Below, one piece after another: positions 47,961-59,231 of a stretch of DNA of 64,000 nt. A program made the translations under genes and the position numbers. The stretch spans positions 930,001 through 994,000 of the forward strand of contig NC_026505.1 of the NCBI RefSeq assembly GCF_000182925.2, given 5' to 3'. Source of the DNA: Neurospora crassa OR74A. Its lineage: Eukaryota; Ascomycota; Sordariomycetes; Sordariales; Sordariaceae. The notes under the pieces were generated by a model. The model did no database searches and was not told the origin of the DNA. It saw nothing but the letters and a program-made list of their open reading frames with translations. Position 1 is the first letter of the stretch. Each line of letters opens with the position of its first letter.

Positions 47961-49163
47961 AAGAAATTGGTTAAGTTCCCGACCGTTACTAAAACTATCG
48001 TCCTGTAAGCGTACGAAGTAGTGAGTATCGTTTTACTTAATAAGGAGTACTATATTAAATTTAAAAGCGTTAATAAACACTTTAGAATACTAATATAATT
48101 ACACTCTATAATTCCTCTTACTAGATATTCTCTATTATCTATATTCGTAGTATAGTTTAATACTCTTATAGGGCACCCTCCATTATCTACGCTTATTATA
48201 TAATATTTATATACTTAAATTTAAGGCTCCTCTCGTAAACTATTCTCTATTTAATTATTTATACCTACTACGACCTATTATAATATTTGAATATAATCCC
48301 CCTCCCTACAAATTCCGTCCTCGGAACCTTTATTTCCTTCTTTCGCCTCCTATAATTTTATATACTATTTCCTCTATAAACCTCCCTTATTTATATTATT
48401 CCTTCTTAATCGCCTCTCTATTACCCTCGCTTCGTTTTTTATATTGCTCTTTTCGTTCTAATAGTATAATTCTTAATTATTACCCCCACTCTCCCTATTA
48501 CAATCCGAATTACGTACCTTCCTATTTTCCGCCTTTCTCTCCTACCTTTTTATAGCCGCCGTTATTATTTATTTATTCTATCCTTCCCCTTTTAACTATT
48601 GCCTTCGTTTTATCCTTCTATTTGCCCCCTCCTACTGCTTATATAATTGCCTAACGCTTTTCTTACCCTACATTATTTTACACTCGCCCGCTTAAAATTA
48701 CACTCGCTTACCTTAATTTATATTCGTATAAAGACCCCCTCTTTTATTTATATAACGCCCCTTCCGCCTACCCTCTTCACCTCTCCTCTTCTTCTTTCTC
48801 CTATCCTTACTTTTACTACTATATCCGCCCCCCCCTTACTCGCGCCGGCCCCCCCTCCGGATATATATTTTACTACTATATATTTATATACTAATCCCTA
48901 CTTCCCTAATACGTTTAATTAATATATTTATTTTCCTTTTCTATTTTCCTTTTTCTACCCCATCCTTATCCTCCCCTCGTTCTATACTTATTACTAATCC
49001 TTACCCGGCTATTCTCTTTCTTATATTCTAGTAATATCTATCTTTTTACCTACTTAAGATATAGTATTACTCTAACCCAAACGTTCGTAAACGCTCCAAC
49101 CCTAAATTTATACGAAGTTCTTAAATTAATTGGCTAGAATATTTGCCAGACTAAAGGTACGTT

Positions 49164-49165
<2 letters not shown>

Positions 49166-49226
<61 letters not shown>
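49166..49226. repeat. Poly(T) run (poly(A) on element sense strand), chromovirus C
   Basis: 61 uninterrupted T. The matching place in D (59185-59231) has 24 A, CC, 21 A. Confidence 0.97.
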
Positions 49227-49774
49227 CACTTAACTAACGTCTTTTCCTTCCAGAGTTCAACGAGAAATCGCAATATTCGTTAACAATGCACCGCTACATA
49301 TTCGAAGTCCCTTATAGTATTTATAATTTATAGAACGTTATATAGAATATAGTAGTTAAAATTGTACGCTTTACTAATACCGATAGCCCCCTACCTACCC
49401 CCCTTTTATAATAATTATATTATTCTATAATAACGTTTTAAATTACAATATAAGTGCGCTTAATTAATAATAATCTCCCTGCAACGTTACTTAAAATATT
49501 TCGTACTCCTAATTTTAATTATAAGGGTTATTTAAAATTAGGCTACTATAATATTAGTAATATTAATATTAATATCGATCCGGCGGCCCCCCCTAACTCC
49601 CCTATAAATATTTCTACACCGAACACTCCTACTCGTATCCCCCCCTCCCCCAATCGTAGCTATAATCCCTAACGTTAATCGGTTAATAGGAAACTAGCGT
49701 TACTAAATAGAAAGTTAGACGAATTATTAGAATTTACAAAGGAAGATTATAAATAAATAGTATAAAGTAATATC

Positions 49775-49860
49775 TACGAACGTTATTAATAAGTATAATA
49801 ATATACGGGAATACTCCTTCTAAAATCGTAAGTTCTAATCTTATATCGATAATAGCGGAT
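49775..49860 (+). other. tRNA-like block in chromovirus C
   Basis: AAGTATAATAATATACGGG resembles an A box and GTAAGTTCTAATCTTA a B box/T-arm; between them CTTCTAA looks like an anticodon loop. The equivalent in D (minus strand, about 58630-58545) reads AAGTATAATAGTATACGGG, CTCCTAA and GTAGGTTCTAATCCTAT. The T stem pairs, the anticodon stem does not. A relic of a tRNA or SINE antisense to the element. Confidence 0.45.
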
Positions 49861-49984
49861 ACTACCGAAGATTTTTTTATTTAGAGCAATAATAAAAAAT
49901 ACAAATTATACTCTATTTAACGCCTTATTAATATCCTATATTAAATTAAACTACCTTCCCTTCCTATTTTTTATCCTATTTAAT

Positions 49985-50330
49985 ATCTTTACTTTATATT
50001 TCTACTTTACATTTTTATTTTACATTTTTAATTTACTTTTCTACTTTATATTTCTACTTTATATCCCTACTTTACAACTCACATTTATATTTTATATTTA
50101 CATTTTATATTTACGTTTTACATTTATATTTTATATTTTACATCTACGTTTTACATTTCTACTTTACATTTTACATTTCACATTTATATCTTACATTTCT
50201 ACTTTACATTTTACATTTTACATTTATATTTTACATCTTTACTTTACATTTTATATTTTACATTTACATTTTACATTTCTACTTTACATCTTATATCTTA
50301 CATCTACATTTTACATTTCTACTCTATATC
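49985..50330. repeat. Short-period TTTACATTT repeat in chromovirus C
   Basis: Many imperfect copies of TTTACATTT and TCTACTTTACATTT. The reverse complement lies at 58110-58400 in D. Confidence 0.9.
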
Positions 50331-50419
50331 TTTAAATAATTACTATTCTCCTTTCTTTACCTAATTAATTCTTATTAACCTAATAGTCGGCCTATTACTA
50401 GTACGCCGCTGTTGCATTT

Positions 50420-52600
50420 CCCTAACTTCGTATTTTTTGAGAAGGTCCGGGTAATTTATATCCTTTCGTAAAACCTACGAATTCTCATCGTTCGGATACC
50501 CCTTCTATTTAACCTAAAATTAACATTAATAGCCGGATCTACAATACTTTATAATCGCTTCAACTTTATACTAAATATTATCCTCCTTAATATTTACAAT
50601 TTCCTTTTGTAGTACTACTACAATAGGATCTCTATAGTATAATTCTAGTAGGGTAATAAGGAATATTAAATAAATTCAATAATATACGGGGAATATGAAT
50701 TAATATACTATTTTCTTTTTTCCAATAATTTCGGTAATTTAGAAGGGTCCTAAAAATTTATTTATTAACTTAGCACTTAAGTAGTATTATTTAATATACT
50801 TCGTATTAAGTAAAACTTAACTTCCAATATTAAATTCCTTTAATTTCCAAATTTTATTATATTATTTCGTATACCCTTAATTAATGACCTTTAGAATTAC
50901 TACAATTTCTACCCACTTATAAAGTAATTTATTAATTTAATTAATAATTACTATTAGTAGGACTATCCTCCGCCCTCACTCCGAATCCATTAATTCCTAA
51001 AAATAATATTTTAAGAATAATTCTAAAGGGGATTTTCTAATAATAGTATAGAAATAATTGTTATACGTTTACTATATTAATATAATTTTTTTAGCTTAAT
51101 CGACCTACTCTATATCGTAGAAGATTCGAAAGTATAATTCCAAATTCTAATTTTACCTTTCTATTTATCCGTCTATTTAGGGGTACTAAATTATATTAAA
51201 GCGTCTATAAATATCTAGGAATTTATAGTAAGTCTTTTAAAATTAGTTTGTAAAAAGGCTGCCTCTATTTAATATAATCGAATCCGGGAGGCTAAATTAC
51301 TAGAAAACATTTTATTAGAAGAGGAATATAAATTATTAGGCGTCAATCGTCTTCTATATAAGAATATATAGGGCGTACTTAATAAAATAGTTAATAATAA
51401 TAAAAATTACATTATAGGTCCGATTAAATATAAGGTCGAATAATTTTAGTATTTTAGTAATAAAATTGTACGAAATATTTTACTAAGGGATAGTAGGGAT
51501 AAGTAGCAACTTTAATAGCCTATATAGCTAGTAATTATATAATTTAACCTTCTAATACACTAAATATTCATAAACGTATAATTTAATATTAATTGTAATA
51601 GTAAATTAATAATAGAATTAATTAATATATTTCAATATCTTCCTCTAACCTAAGTATCCGGCTATTACTATATTATAGTAAGCGTAGAATAACTTAGCCC
51701 GCATTTATTCTAAAATGTAAACCTAATATTAATACTATAGCGTTCTATTTTCCCCTATCTTTTAATTCTTCATTCGTCTCCCTCCTTCGCTATTCTTCTA
51801 TATTTCCTTAATAATAAATAGGTCCTCCTTCTACGCTTCTAATAATTACTATCCTAATAATAGTAATTACTCTTCGTCCTTCCGTACCCTTACTATTACT
51901 ATATACCCGCCGATATTTCCTATAATAATATTTTTATCCTCCTTCCCTAATTTAATAGCGGCCTTATTTACGAACCTTACCCTCTTCTTCGCCGCTCTAT
52001 TTTCTCTACTATCGTCTTCAATTTCCTTTTATTTCCTCTCCTCCCTATTTAATTTATTTTCCCCCTACGAATTCTACTTTTCTTCCTATAATTCAACCCT
52101 TTTATCCTCTAATATTTAATTCTCTTCTATTTCGCCTATATCCTATTACTATTCCCTCTTTTCTACTACCGTCCTCTAAGCTTCCTTTCTAATTAAAATT
52201 ATCCGTTTTACTAGCGCCTTCGATACCCGATTTTCTTTTATCGCCTAACCCTTCTCTTCGCTCCCTTTAATAACTTTTATTAATAGGTAGTCGCCCCTTA
52301 CTTCTAATTCTCCTTTTTGCAACTATAGTTTCCTTAATAGCCTATCCGCCGGATTTAACTTTCCTAGATAATATTTAATCTTAAAGTTATATACTACTAA
52401 TTTTAATACCTACCGATTCTACTTCGTATTCGCCCGTTCCTTATTTTAAAAATATTATAAATTTAAATAATTTATAATTATTAGGAACAATTTATCTATA
52501 TACAATAAGTATTACTTCTATACTTTTAATGCTCCTACAATTATTAATAATTCTCTATTTTTAACCCTATACTTAATTTCCTCCAACAATTTCTTCCTTA
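50420..52600 (-). pseudogene. Chromovirus C integrase and chromodomain, RIP-degraded
   Basis: The minus-strand continuation of pol. The HH-CC zinc region and DDE core are homologous to D at 56750-57420. A chromodomain lies at about 50569-50430 and corresponds to the D segment that reads Y-E-I-E-A-I-I-K-Y, V-K-x-K-G-Y-P-D-D-E-N-S and L-L-K-E-Y-K. Chromodomains of these integrases bind methylated histone H3 and direct new copies to heterochromatin, which fits a nest such as this. Numerous RIP stops; the catalytic residues are damaged. Confidence 0.85.
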
Positions 52601-54620
52601 AGAAGAAAATTACCGGGTACTACTTATTACTATATAATTATATAAAAACCGCCCTAATTATAAAGTCTAACGCGTTTATCTCTACTTAAATTTATAATAT
52701 TAAGTCGAAGTAGTGCAATATAGGAGTTTCCTAAAATAGTTTTTTAAATTTTTCAAATACTTTTTCTACTTCTATTGTAAATTCGAACGGCCTCCGTTTA
52801 TTTCCCTTTAATAACTCTATTAGGGGTGTAGTTACTTTAAAATATAATATTATAAAGCGTTAATAGAACCTTATAAACCCTAGGAAGATTTGGATATTGT
52901 AAATGCTTATTAGAGCCTCCTATTCCGCAATTATTACTACCCTCTTTAAATCTATTAATACGCTTTTTAAGGAAATAATATATCCTAAGAATAATACCCG
53001 CTTTATATAAAATTTATACTTACCTAAATTTATATAAAGGTTACAATCTTATAGCTATTAAAGGACTTCTTTAATATAATTAATATAATCTTTTTTATTC
53101 TTACTATAAATTAGGATATTATTAAAGTAAATAATATATATTATATTTATTAACCCTACTAACGTATTATTAATATATATTTAAAATATCGCTAGTACGT
53201 TCGCTAATCCTATTAATATAATTAAGAATTTATAGTACCCGTACTTCGTACAAAACGCTATCTTCTCTTCGTCTCCCTTTCGAATCCGAATCCTATAATA
53301 TACGTCCTTTAAATCCAATTTTATAAAGACCTTAACCAACGATAACCAATCGAAAATCTCTTAAATAAGGAGTAACGCCGTCCGATTCTTCTTTATAACT
53401 TTATTTAGTACTTTAAAATTAACGTAGAACTTTAACTTTCTACCCTTCTTTAGAATAAAAATAATAGGAACGCCCGTTAAGCTAATAGAAAGATAAATCT
53501 ATCCTTTTTAAAATATTTCCGCTAGCTATTCGCGTAATACTTCTAATTCTTTAATATTTAGTATATAAATTGGTCCTTAAGGCGCCGACTCCCCTTCAAT
53601 TAGGTTAATATAATACTTTAACTAATTATATTAGGGTAGGGGTATAATTAAAATTTCGAATACCAATTAAAATTTTTTATATTCTAGCGGAATAATCGGT
53701 TTAAAGACGGCGGGCTCGCTTTTTATTTCCTCTAATAACTTTAAAGGTTATAGTAACGCTAATTCTACGGGGGGTATTAGGGTAGGGTAAATACTATTAA
53801 ATACTATTTAAAAAACTTTTACTAGGGGGGTAGGGATTGGAAGCAATTCGGCCAACTTTATTATAATAAATAGGGCTACGAATTTTAATATTAAGGAAGA
53901 GGGGATTTTAAATAGGATATTTATATACGTAAGAGGGCAAAAACCCTCCTCCGCCCTTACTATTTCCTAAAAATTTAGTAATAGAATTAAATTCTACCGA
54001 AGCCCTGCTAAAATAACTATAGTATTGTATATTTCCTTTACTAATACTATATTTAATATAAAATCGCCGGCCTCAATACGAAACCGAAATAATTATTATT
54101 ATTAATTAATATCGGAATTCTACTTATAAAATTAGGGGTAACCGAAAATAATTTCTACGGCCGGGGATTTAATTATAGTAAAAGTAATTCGCTTTATCCA
54201 TTTAATACTATAAGAGTTACGTATTTTAATAAAATAAATAGTTATACTATATATAGGAATAGGCCGAAGGGAGAAATTAATAAAATAATAAGGTACTAGA
54301 TTAATTTTTATATTCGATGGAAATAGATACTTACTAATTAAATTTAATTCTACGCCCGAATTTATTAACTTTTATATACTCTACTAATTTCTATAAATCT
54401 TTACTAACAACCTTATTTTTAAATATATTTATAATCTACTTATATTATCCTAAACGGTTGTAGCCGCCGCTCTAATTATAATTGGTTTAATATTTACTCT
54501 ATATAAGGGGGTACCTATAGGGATAAAGTAATTCCGTACTAAATAGCCAACCTAATTATAATTATAATAGGTTCGGTTCGGGTATATTACTACGAAATAA
54601 CCTATTATACTATATTCGTA
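52600..54620 (-). pseudogene. Chromovirus C reverse transcriptase and RNase H
   Basis: Mirrors D's 44850-46800 on the minus strand. The catalytic box at 53118-53129 reads Y-F-N-N. Upstream parts include the linker and the L-P-x-Y-x-E-F-like entry to RT; the downstream half is RNase H (about 52900-52300). Stops again replace Gln/Trp. The protease would lie near 54000-54600 but no D-S/T-G is readable. Confidence 0.88.
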
Positions 54621-54779
54621 ATAGGTATTCGGTAGTTTCGGTTGGGTATACTGGCTATACGTATAGCCTTTTTAATAATAAAAAGAATAAATAAAATTAG
54701 GGTTTATTTAGAAAGCGGTAGGGGGGCAATAGGGAAAGTCAGAGGGGTTATTACTATAGGATAATTGAAAAGGAGTATT

Positions 54780-55950
54780 CGAAGAGGAAGTAAGAGGGTA
54801 CAAAGACGAAGAAGATAATAGAATATACCTTAAAGATATTTAATTTTAGTAATGCAATACGAACGGTTCAATACTCTCTAAACCTTCTAACCGTTCTACG
54901 TACGCTATTACTTTATTTATTATATTAATATTAGCTATCGAGAGGACGCCTTATTTAAAAAGGGGGCGCAAACGGTTAATCTAAGTAATAATTTAAATAT
55001 ATTCTAGTTAATTATACAATAAATTAAATTCTTCGGTATAATAGCAATTATAAAAGTTACGAATAGTTTCTAAAACGTTTTACTATATACGTTCGAACTT
55101 ATTGAAAGCGGATCGTTTAATAGCCTAAGTATTACTATTATATTCGGTTTCTAAGAAAGTACAGAGGTCGTTCTACGTAAGCGTATTACAAATAGTATTA
55201 TATTTAGGCTTACTATAGAGAGCTAATATATATTTAATTTATATATTTTTAAGATTACTTTTAATATAGTTAATAATAAATGAGAGGAAAATATAGGGGT
55301 ACTTTTAGAAATATATATTAATATTATAAAAATAATTCCGCAATTGTAAGAAGCTTTCGCTAGTAAATTTAATAATATTATATTTAGGATAGTACTTAGT
55401 GCGGGCCGGTATAATTGTAGCTAGTAAAAGAGTAATTGCGGCAACGGCTGCTAATAAAGGGGTAGTAAAGGGAGGTATAGTAGAAATATAAATTTAATTA
55501 TAAAAGAGATAGTTTTAATAATAGAACCCGGCGGGGATAGGGGGGTAGTTTCCTATTGAATTTTATTCGGTAAGGCCTACAAAAGCAAACTACTCCTACT
55601 AAAATATATATAAAGGGAGATAGTTGAAGAGGAATTTAATTATAACGAACCGAAACTCGAATAATTACTACTTACATACGAATTCATCGGCTTCTAAAAT
55701 CTAAAGGTACAACTAAAGAGCCCGGGGTAGCGTAGGGAGGTAGTCTTTGTTATTATCTTCTTCGATAAACTCTATAGTAGGTTAGTATTATTATAATAAA
55801 AGTAGAGGGGGCTAAATCGTTTCAATTATAGTAACTATAGGGGTAGTAGTATAAAAGGGGCGAGGAGTAGCTTCGGCGGTACGAGAGATAGACCGGCCGC
55901 TACGTATATATATTTTAACGGTACTAACTCAATTCCCAAAGGAAGAATTA
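54780..55950 (-). pseudogene. Chromovirus C gag, RIP-degraded
   Basis: Minus-strand capsid frame homologous to D's gag at 36140-37140. The segment around 55010-54960 reads Y-N-x-L-E-Y-I-Q-I-I-T-Q-I-N-R-L, matching D's D-Q-P-E-Y-I-R-V-V. Directly follows the 5' LTR; the first codon is not identifiable. Confidence 0.8.
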
Positions 55951-55956
55951 TTAATT

Positions 55957-56296
55957 TATTAGAAATATAGGCGAAAGGTAGGTTGAGGTAACTACGGTTG
56001 TAGCTATACGTAGGGAATAGTAAATTAGGGGTTAATCCAAAAATATATTAATAGCTACCGACTATAATAAATTACGCTTCATTAAACCTCTTTTATACTT
56101 ATATAAACTCTATTTATCTACTAACGAGTATTATAGAGCCTCGTACTAGTTTGGCGCCTCGGCGCAATACCGGATTATCCTTCCCGCGAGCCCGACCCGA
56201 TATAGGCGTTATCGTTAGTAATCCTACGCGTCGGTTGACGAAGGGGAGCAGCAGCCGTTGAGGTGCTTCTGTGTACGAGTTCTTAGCCTCCTGATA
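55957..56296 (-). repeat. 5' LTR of chromovirus C
   Basis: 340 bp; plus-strand reading TATTAGAAATATAGGCG to CTCCTGATA. One end is clearly more mutated than the other: the part near 56160-56290 keeps GC-rich sequence such as TCCCGCGAGCCCGACCCG. Confidence 0.93.
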
Positions 56297-56301
56297 GGAT
56301 A
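56297..56301. repeat. Target-site duplication of chromovirus C (right)
   Basis: GGATA, identical to 46802-46806. Confidence 0.9.
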
Positions 56302-58080
56302 TAAGTAAAATAAAAGAGGGTTAGACGGCGGAGGATAAAGGGGTCGAATTGTAGGAAGAAAGGCGGAGTTCGTAGGAAGAAGGCGAGTTAGATAGGGAGG
56401 AGAGGAAGCGAAAGGAAGTTGAGGGTAATAATAGAAAGGATAGAGTAGTAAGGAAGAGGGTAAAGTTCGTAGGCGAGGCTGTTGTTAAGTTAGGGAGGGA
56501 GGATAAAAATATTATTATAAGGAATATAGGTAGGTATATAGTAATAGCGAAGATATAGAAGGATAAAGAGTAGTTACTACCTTTGGAATAGTAATTATTG
56601 GAAGTATAGAAAGAGGACCTATTTATTATCGAAGAAATATAGAAGAACGGCGAAGGGAGGAAACGGGTAAAGAATTAAAAAATAGGGGAAGATAGAACTC
56701 TATAGTATTAATATTAGGTTTATATTCTAGAATATATATAGGCCGAACTATTCTATACTTATTATAATATTACAATAGCCAGATACTTAAATTAAAGGAA
56801 GATGTTAAAACGTATTGATTAATTTTATTACTAACCTACTATTATAATTAATATTAAATTATACGTTCGTAAATATTTAGTATATTAGAAGGTTAAATTT
56901 TATAATTATTAATTATACGGGCTATTAGGGTTGCTACCTATCCTTACTATCCCTTAGTAAAATATTTCGTACAATTTTATTATTAGAGTACTAAAATTAT
57001 TTAACCCTATATTTAATTGGACTTATAATATAATTCTTATTATTATTAACTATTTTATTAAATATACTTTATATATCCCTATATAGAAAATAATTAATAC
57101 CCGGCAATTTATATTCCTTTTCTAGCGAAATATCTTCTAGTAATTTAGCCTCCCAGATTCTATTATATTAAATAGAGGTAGCCTTTTTATAAGCTAATTT
57201 TAGAAAATTTATTATAAACTCTTAAATATCTATAGGCGCCTCAATATAGCCTAGTACCCCTAAATAGATAGATAAACGGAGAGGTAGAACGAGAATTTAG
57301 AATCGTACCTTCGTATCTTTTATAATATAGAATAGGTCGATTAGGCCGAAAAAATTATACTAGTATAATAGATATATAATAATTATTTTTATACTACTAT
57401 CGAGAAGTCCCCTTTAAAATTACTCCTTAAGTATTATCTTTGAGGATTGGCGGACCCGGAGCGAGGGCGGAGGATAATCCTTCCTATAGTAATTACTAAT
57501 TAAATTAATAAATTACTTCGTAGGCAGTTAAAGGTTATAACAACCTTAGAGGTTATTAATTAGGAGTATATAAAATAGTATAATAAAATTCGGAAGCTAA
57601 AGGAGTTCGATATCGGAAACTAGGTTCTACTTAATACGAAGTATATTAAATAACGCTACCTAAGCGTTAAATTAGTAAATAAATTTTTAAGACCCTTCTA
57701 AATTACTAAGGTTATTAAGGAAAAAAAGATAACGTACTAATTCGTACTCCCCGCGTATTATTAAATCTACTTAGTATTCCTTATTACTCTACTAGAACCG
57801 TACTATAGGGATCCTATTATAGCGGCGCTACGAAGGGAAGTTATAAACATTAAGGAGGATAATATTTAGTACGAAATCGAGGCGATTATAAAGTATTATA
57901 AATCCGGCCGCCAACGTTAGTTCTAGGTTAAGTAAAAGGGATATCCAGACGACGAGAATTCGTAGGTTTTATAAAAGGATATAAATTACCCGGACCTTCT
58001 TAAAGAATATAAAGCTAAGGAAATATAGCGGCGGCGTACTAGCGGCGGGCCAACTACTAAATTAATAAAAATTAATTAAA
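56302..58080 (+). pseudogene. Chromovirus D pol, part 2: integrase and chromodomain
   Basis: Continues D's pol from 46801. After a Glu/Lys/Arg-rich hinge (56310-56680), the zinc-binding region (56750-56900) reads R-K-M-L-K-R-I, K-L-Y-V-R-K-Y-L-V-Y-Q-K-V-K, with Tyr for Cys. The core (57000-57420) reads L-N-R-G-S-L-F-I-S-Q-F, where D-R-G is expected, and Y-P-Q-x-D-R-Q-T-E-R-Q-N. The chromodomain at 57869-58022 has Y-E-I-E-A-I-I-K-Y-Y-K-S-G-R and K-G-Y-P-D-D-E-N-S, ending L-L-K-E-Y-K-A-K. This is the clearest chromodomain in the window. Confidence 0.9.
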
Positions 58081-58109
58081 TAGAGGAAAGAGAATAGTAA
58101 TTATTTAAA

Positions 58110-58400
58110 AACGCTAAATAGAGACGTAGGATGTAAATATAAAATGTAAGACGCAAAGTAGAGACGTAAAATACAAATATAAGACGTAAAATATAGACGT
58201 AAAACGCAAAATATAAAGTAGAAACGTAAAACGTAAATATAAAACGTAAAATATAGATATAAGATATAAACGTAAAATATAAATGTAAAACGTAGATATA
58301 AAATATAAATATAAATTATAAAATAAAAATATAAAGTAGAAATGTAAAGTAGAAAAGTAAAATAGAGATATAAAGTAGAAATGTAAAGTAGAGACGTAGA
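58110..58400. repeat. Short-period AAATGTAAA repeat in chromovirus D
   Basis: Reverse complement of 49985-50330: units like AAATGTAAAGTAGA and AAACGTAAAATATA. The open frame on the minus strand here (58114-58413) only reflects the repeat. Confidence 0.9.
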
Positions 58401-59184
58401 ATAAAGACGCCAAATAGAACGAGAAATAGGAAGGGAAGGTAGTTTAATTTAATGTAGGATATTAATAAAGTATTAAGTAGAGTATAGCCTATATTTTCTA
58501 TTATCGCCCCAAATAAAAAAATCCTTAGTAACGTCCGCTATTGTTAATATAGGATTAGAACCTACAACCTTAGGAGGAATATTCCCGTATACTATTATAC
58601 TTATTAATAATATTTATAAATACTACTTTATACTATTTATTTATAGTCCGCCTTCGTAAATTCTAATAATTCGTCTAACTTTCTATTTAACAATTCTAAT
58701 TTTCTATTAACTAATTAACGCTAAAGACTATAATTACAATTGGGGGAGGGGGGGATACAAATAAAAATATTTAGTATAGAAATATTTATAGGAGAGCCGC
58801 TATTACTAATAATAGGACTACTAGTAAGGGCTACCGGATTGATATTAACGTTAATATTGCCGATATTACGGTAGCTAAATTTCGAATAGCCCTTACGATC
58901 GAAGTTCTTAATTCGGAGTATACTAAGTAACGTTATAGGGAGATTGTTATTAATAAGGCACGCTTATATCGCAATCCAAAACGCTACTATAGACCGATAT
59001 AACTGCTATAAGAAAGGGGCAAGCAAGGGGTTACTGGTATCGGTAAGGCGTATAATCTCAACTACTATATTCTATATATTATTCTAGAGATTATAAATAC
59101 CGCGGGGGACTTCGAGTATGTAGCGGCGTAGCGATAGTGAATACTGCGATTTCTCGTTGAATTCTGGAAGGGAAAGACGTTAGT

Positions 59185-59231
59185 AAAAAAAAAAAAAAAA
59201 AAAAAAAACCAAAAAAAAAAAAAAAAAAAAA
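59185..59231. repeat. Poly(A) run in chromovirus D
   Basis: 24 A, CC, 21 A on the sense strand, preceded by GGGAAAGACGTTAGT as in C. Confidence 0.97.

Larger units (their letters stand above)
47147..50420 (-). other. Accessory 3' region of chromovirus C
   Basis: Between chromodomain and 3' LTR lie 3.3 kb with no known retrotransposon domain. From the LTR inward it holds a polypurine tract, the alternating 63/59-bp repeat (47365-47960), a region of pyrimidine-rich plus strand with an open but low-complexity frame (48647-48922), a 61-T run (49166-49226), a short frame of unknown type on the minus strand (about 49240-49650), a tRNA-like block (49775-49860) and a short-period repeat (49985-50330). 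Chromovirus D has the same parts in the same order (58080-61204). Confidence 0.8.
46807..56296 (-). mobile_element. Chromovirus C, complete, inserted into its relative D
   Basis: A 9490-bp element on the minus strand. LTRs are 340 bp each (55957-56296 and 46807-47146), the TSD is GGATA on both sides, and a polypurine G-run (a C-run at 47147-47158 on plus) lies just inside the 3' LTR. Order on the minus strand: gag, protease, RT, RNase H, integrase, chromodomain, then 3.3 kb of accessory 3' region. It belongs to the same family as D and landed in D's pol in opposite orientation. Confidence 0.95.

Noticed and set aside
48647-48922. 91-codon Pro/Leu/Thr-rich frame on the plus strand with a relative at 59492-59722 (minus)
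   Set aside because: Antisense to chromoviruses C and D in a pyrimidine-rich stretch; similarity follows from the elements being related, and composition explains the lack of stops.
58114-58413. 99-codon Tyr/Phe/Leu/Ile-rich frame
   Set aside because: It only translates the short-period AAATGTAAA repeat.
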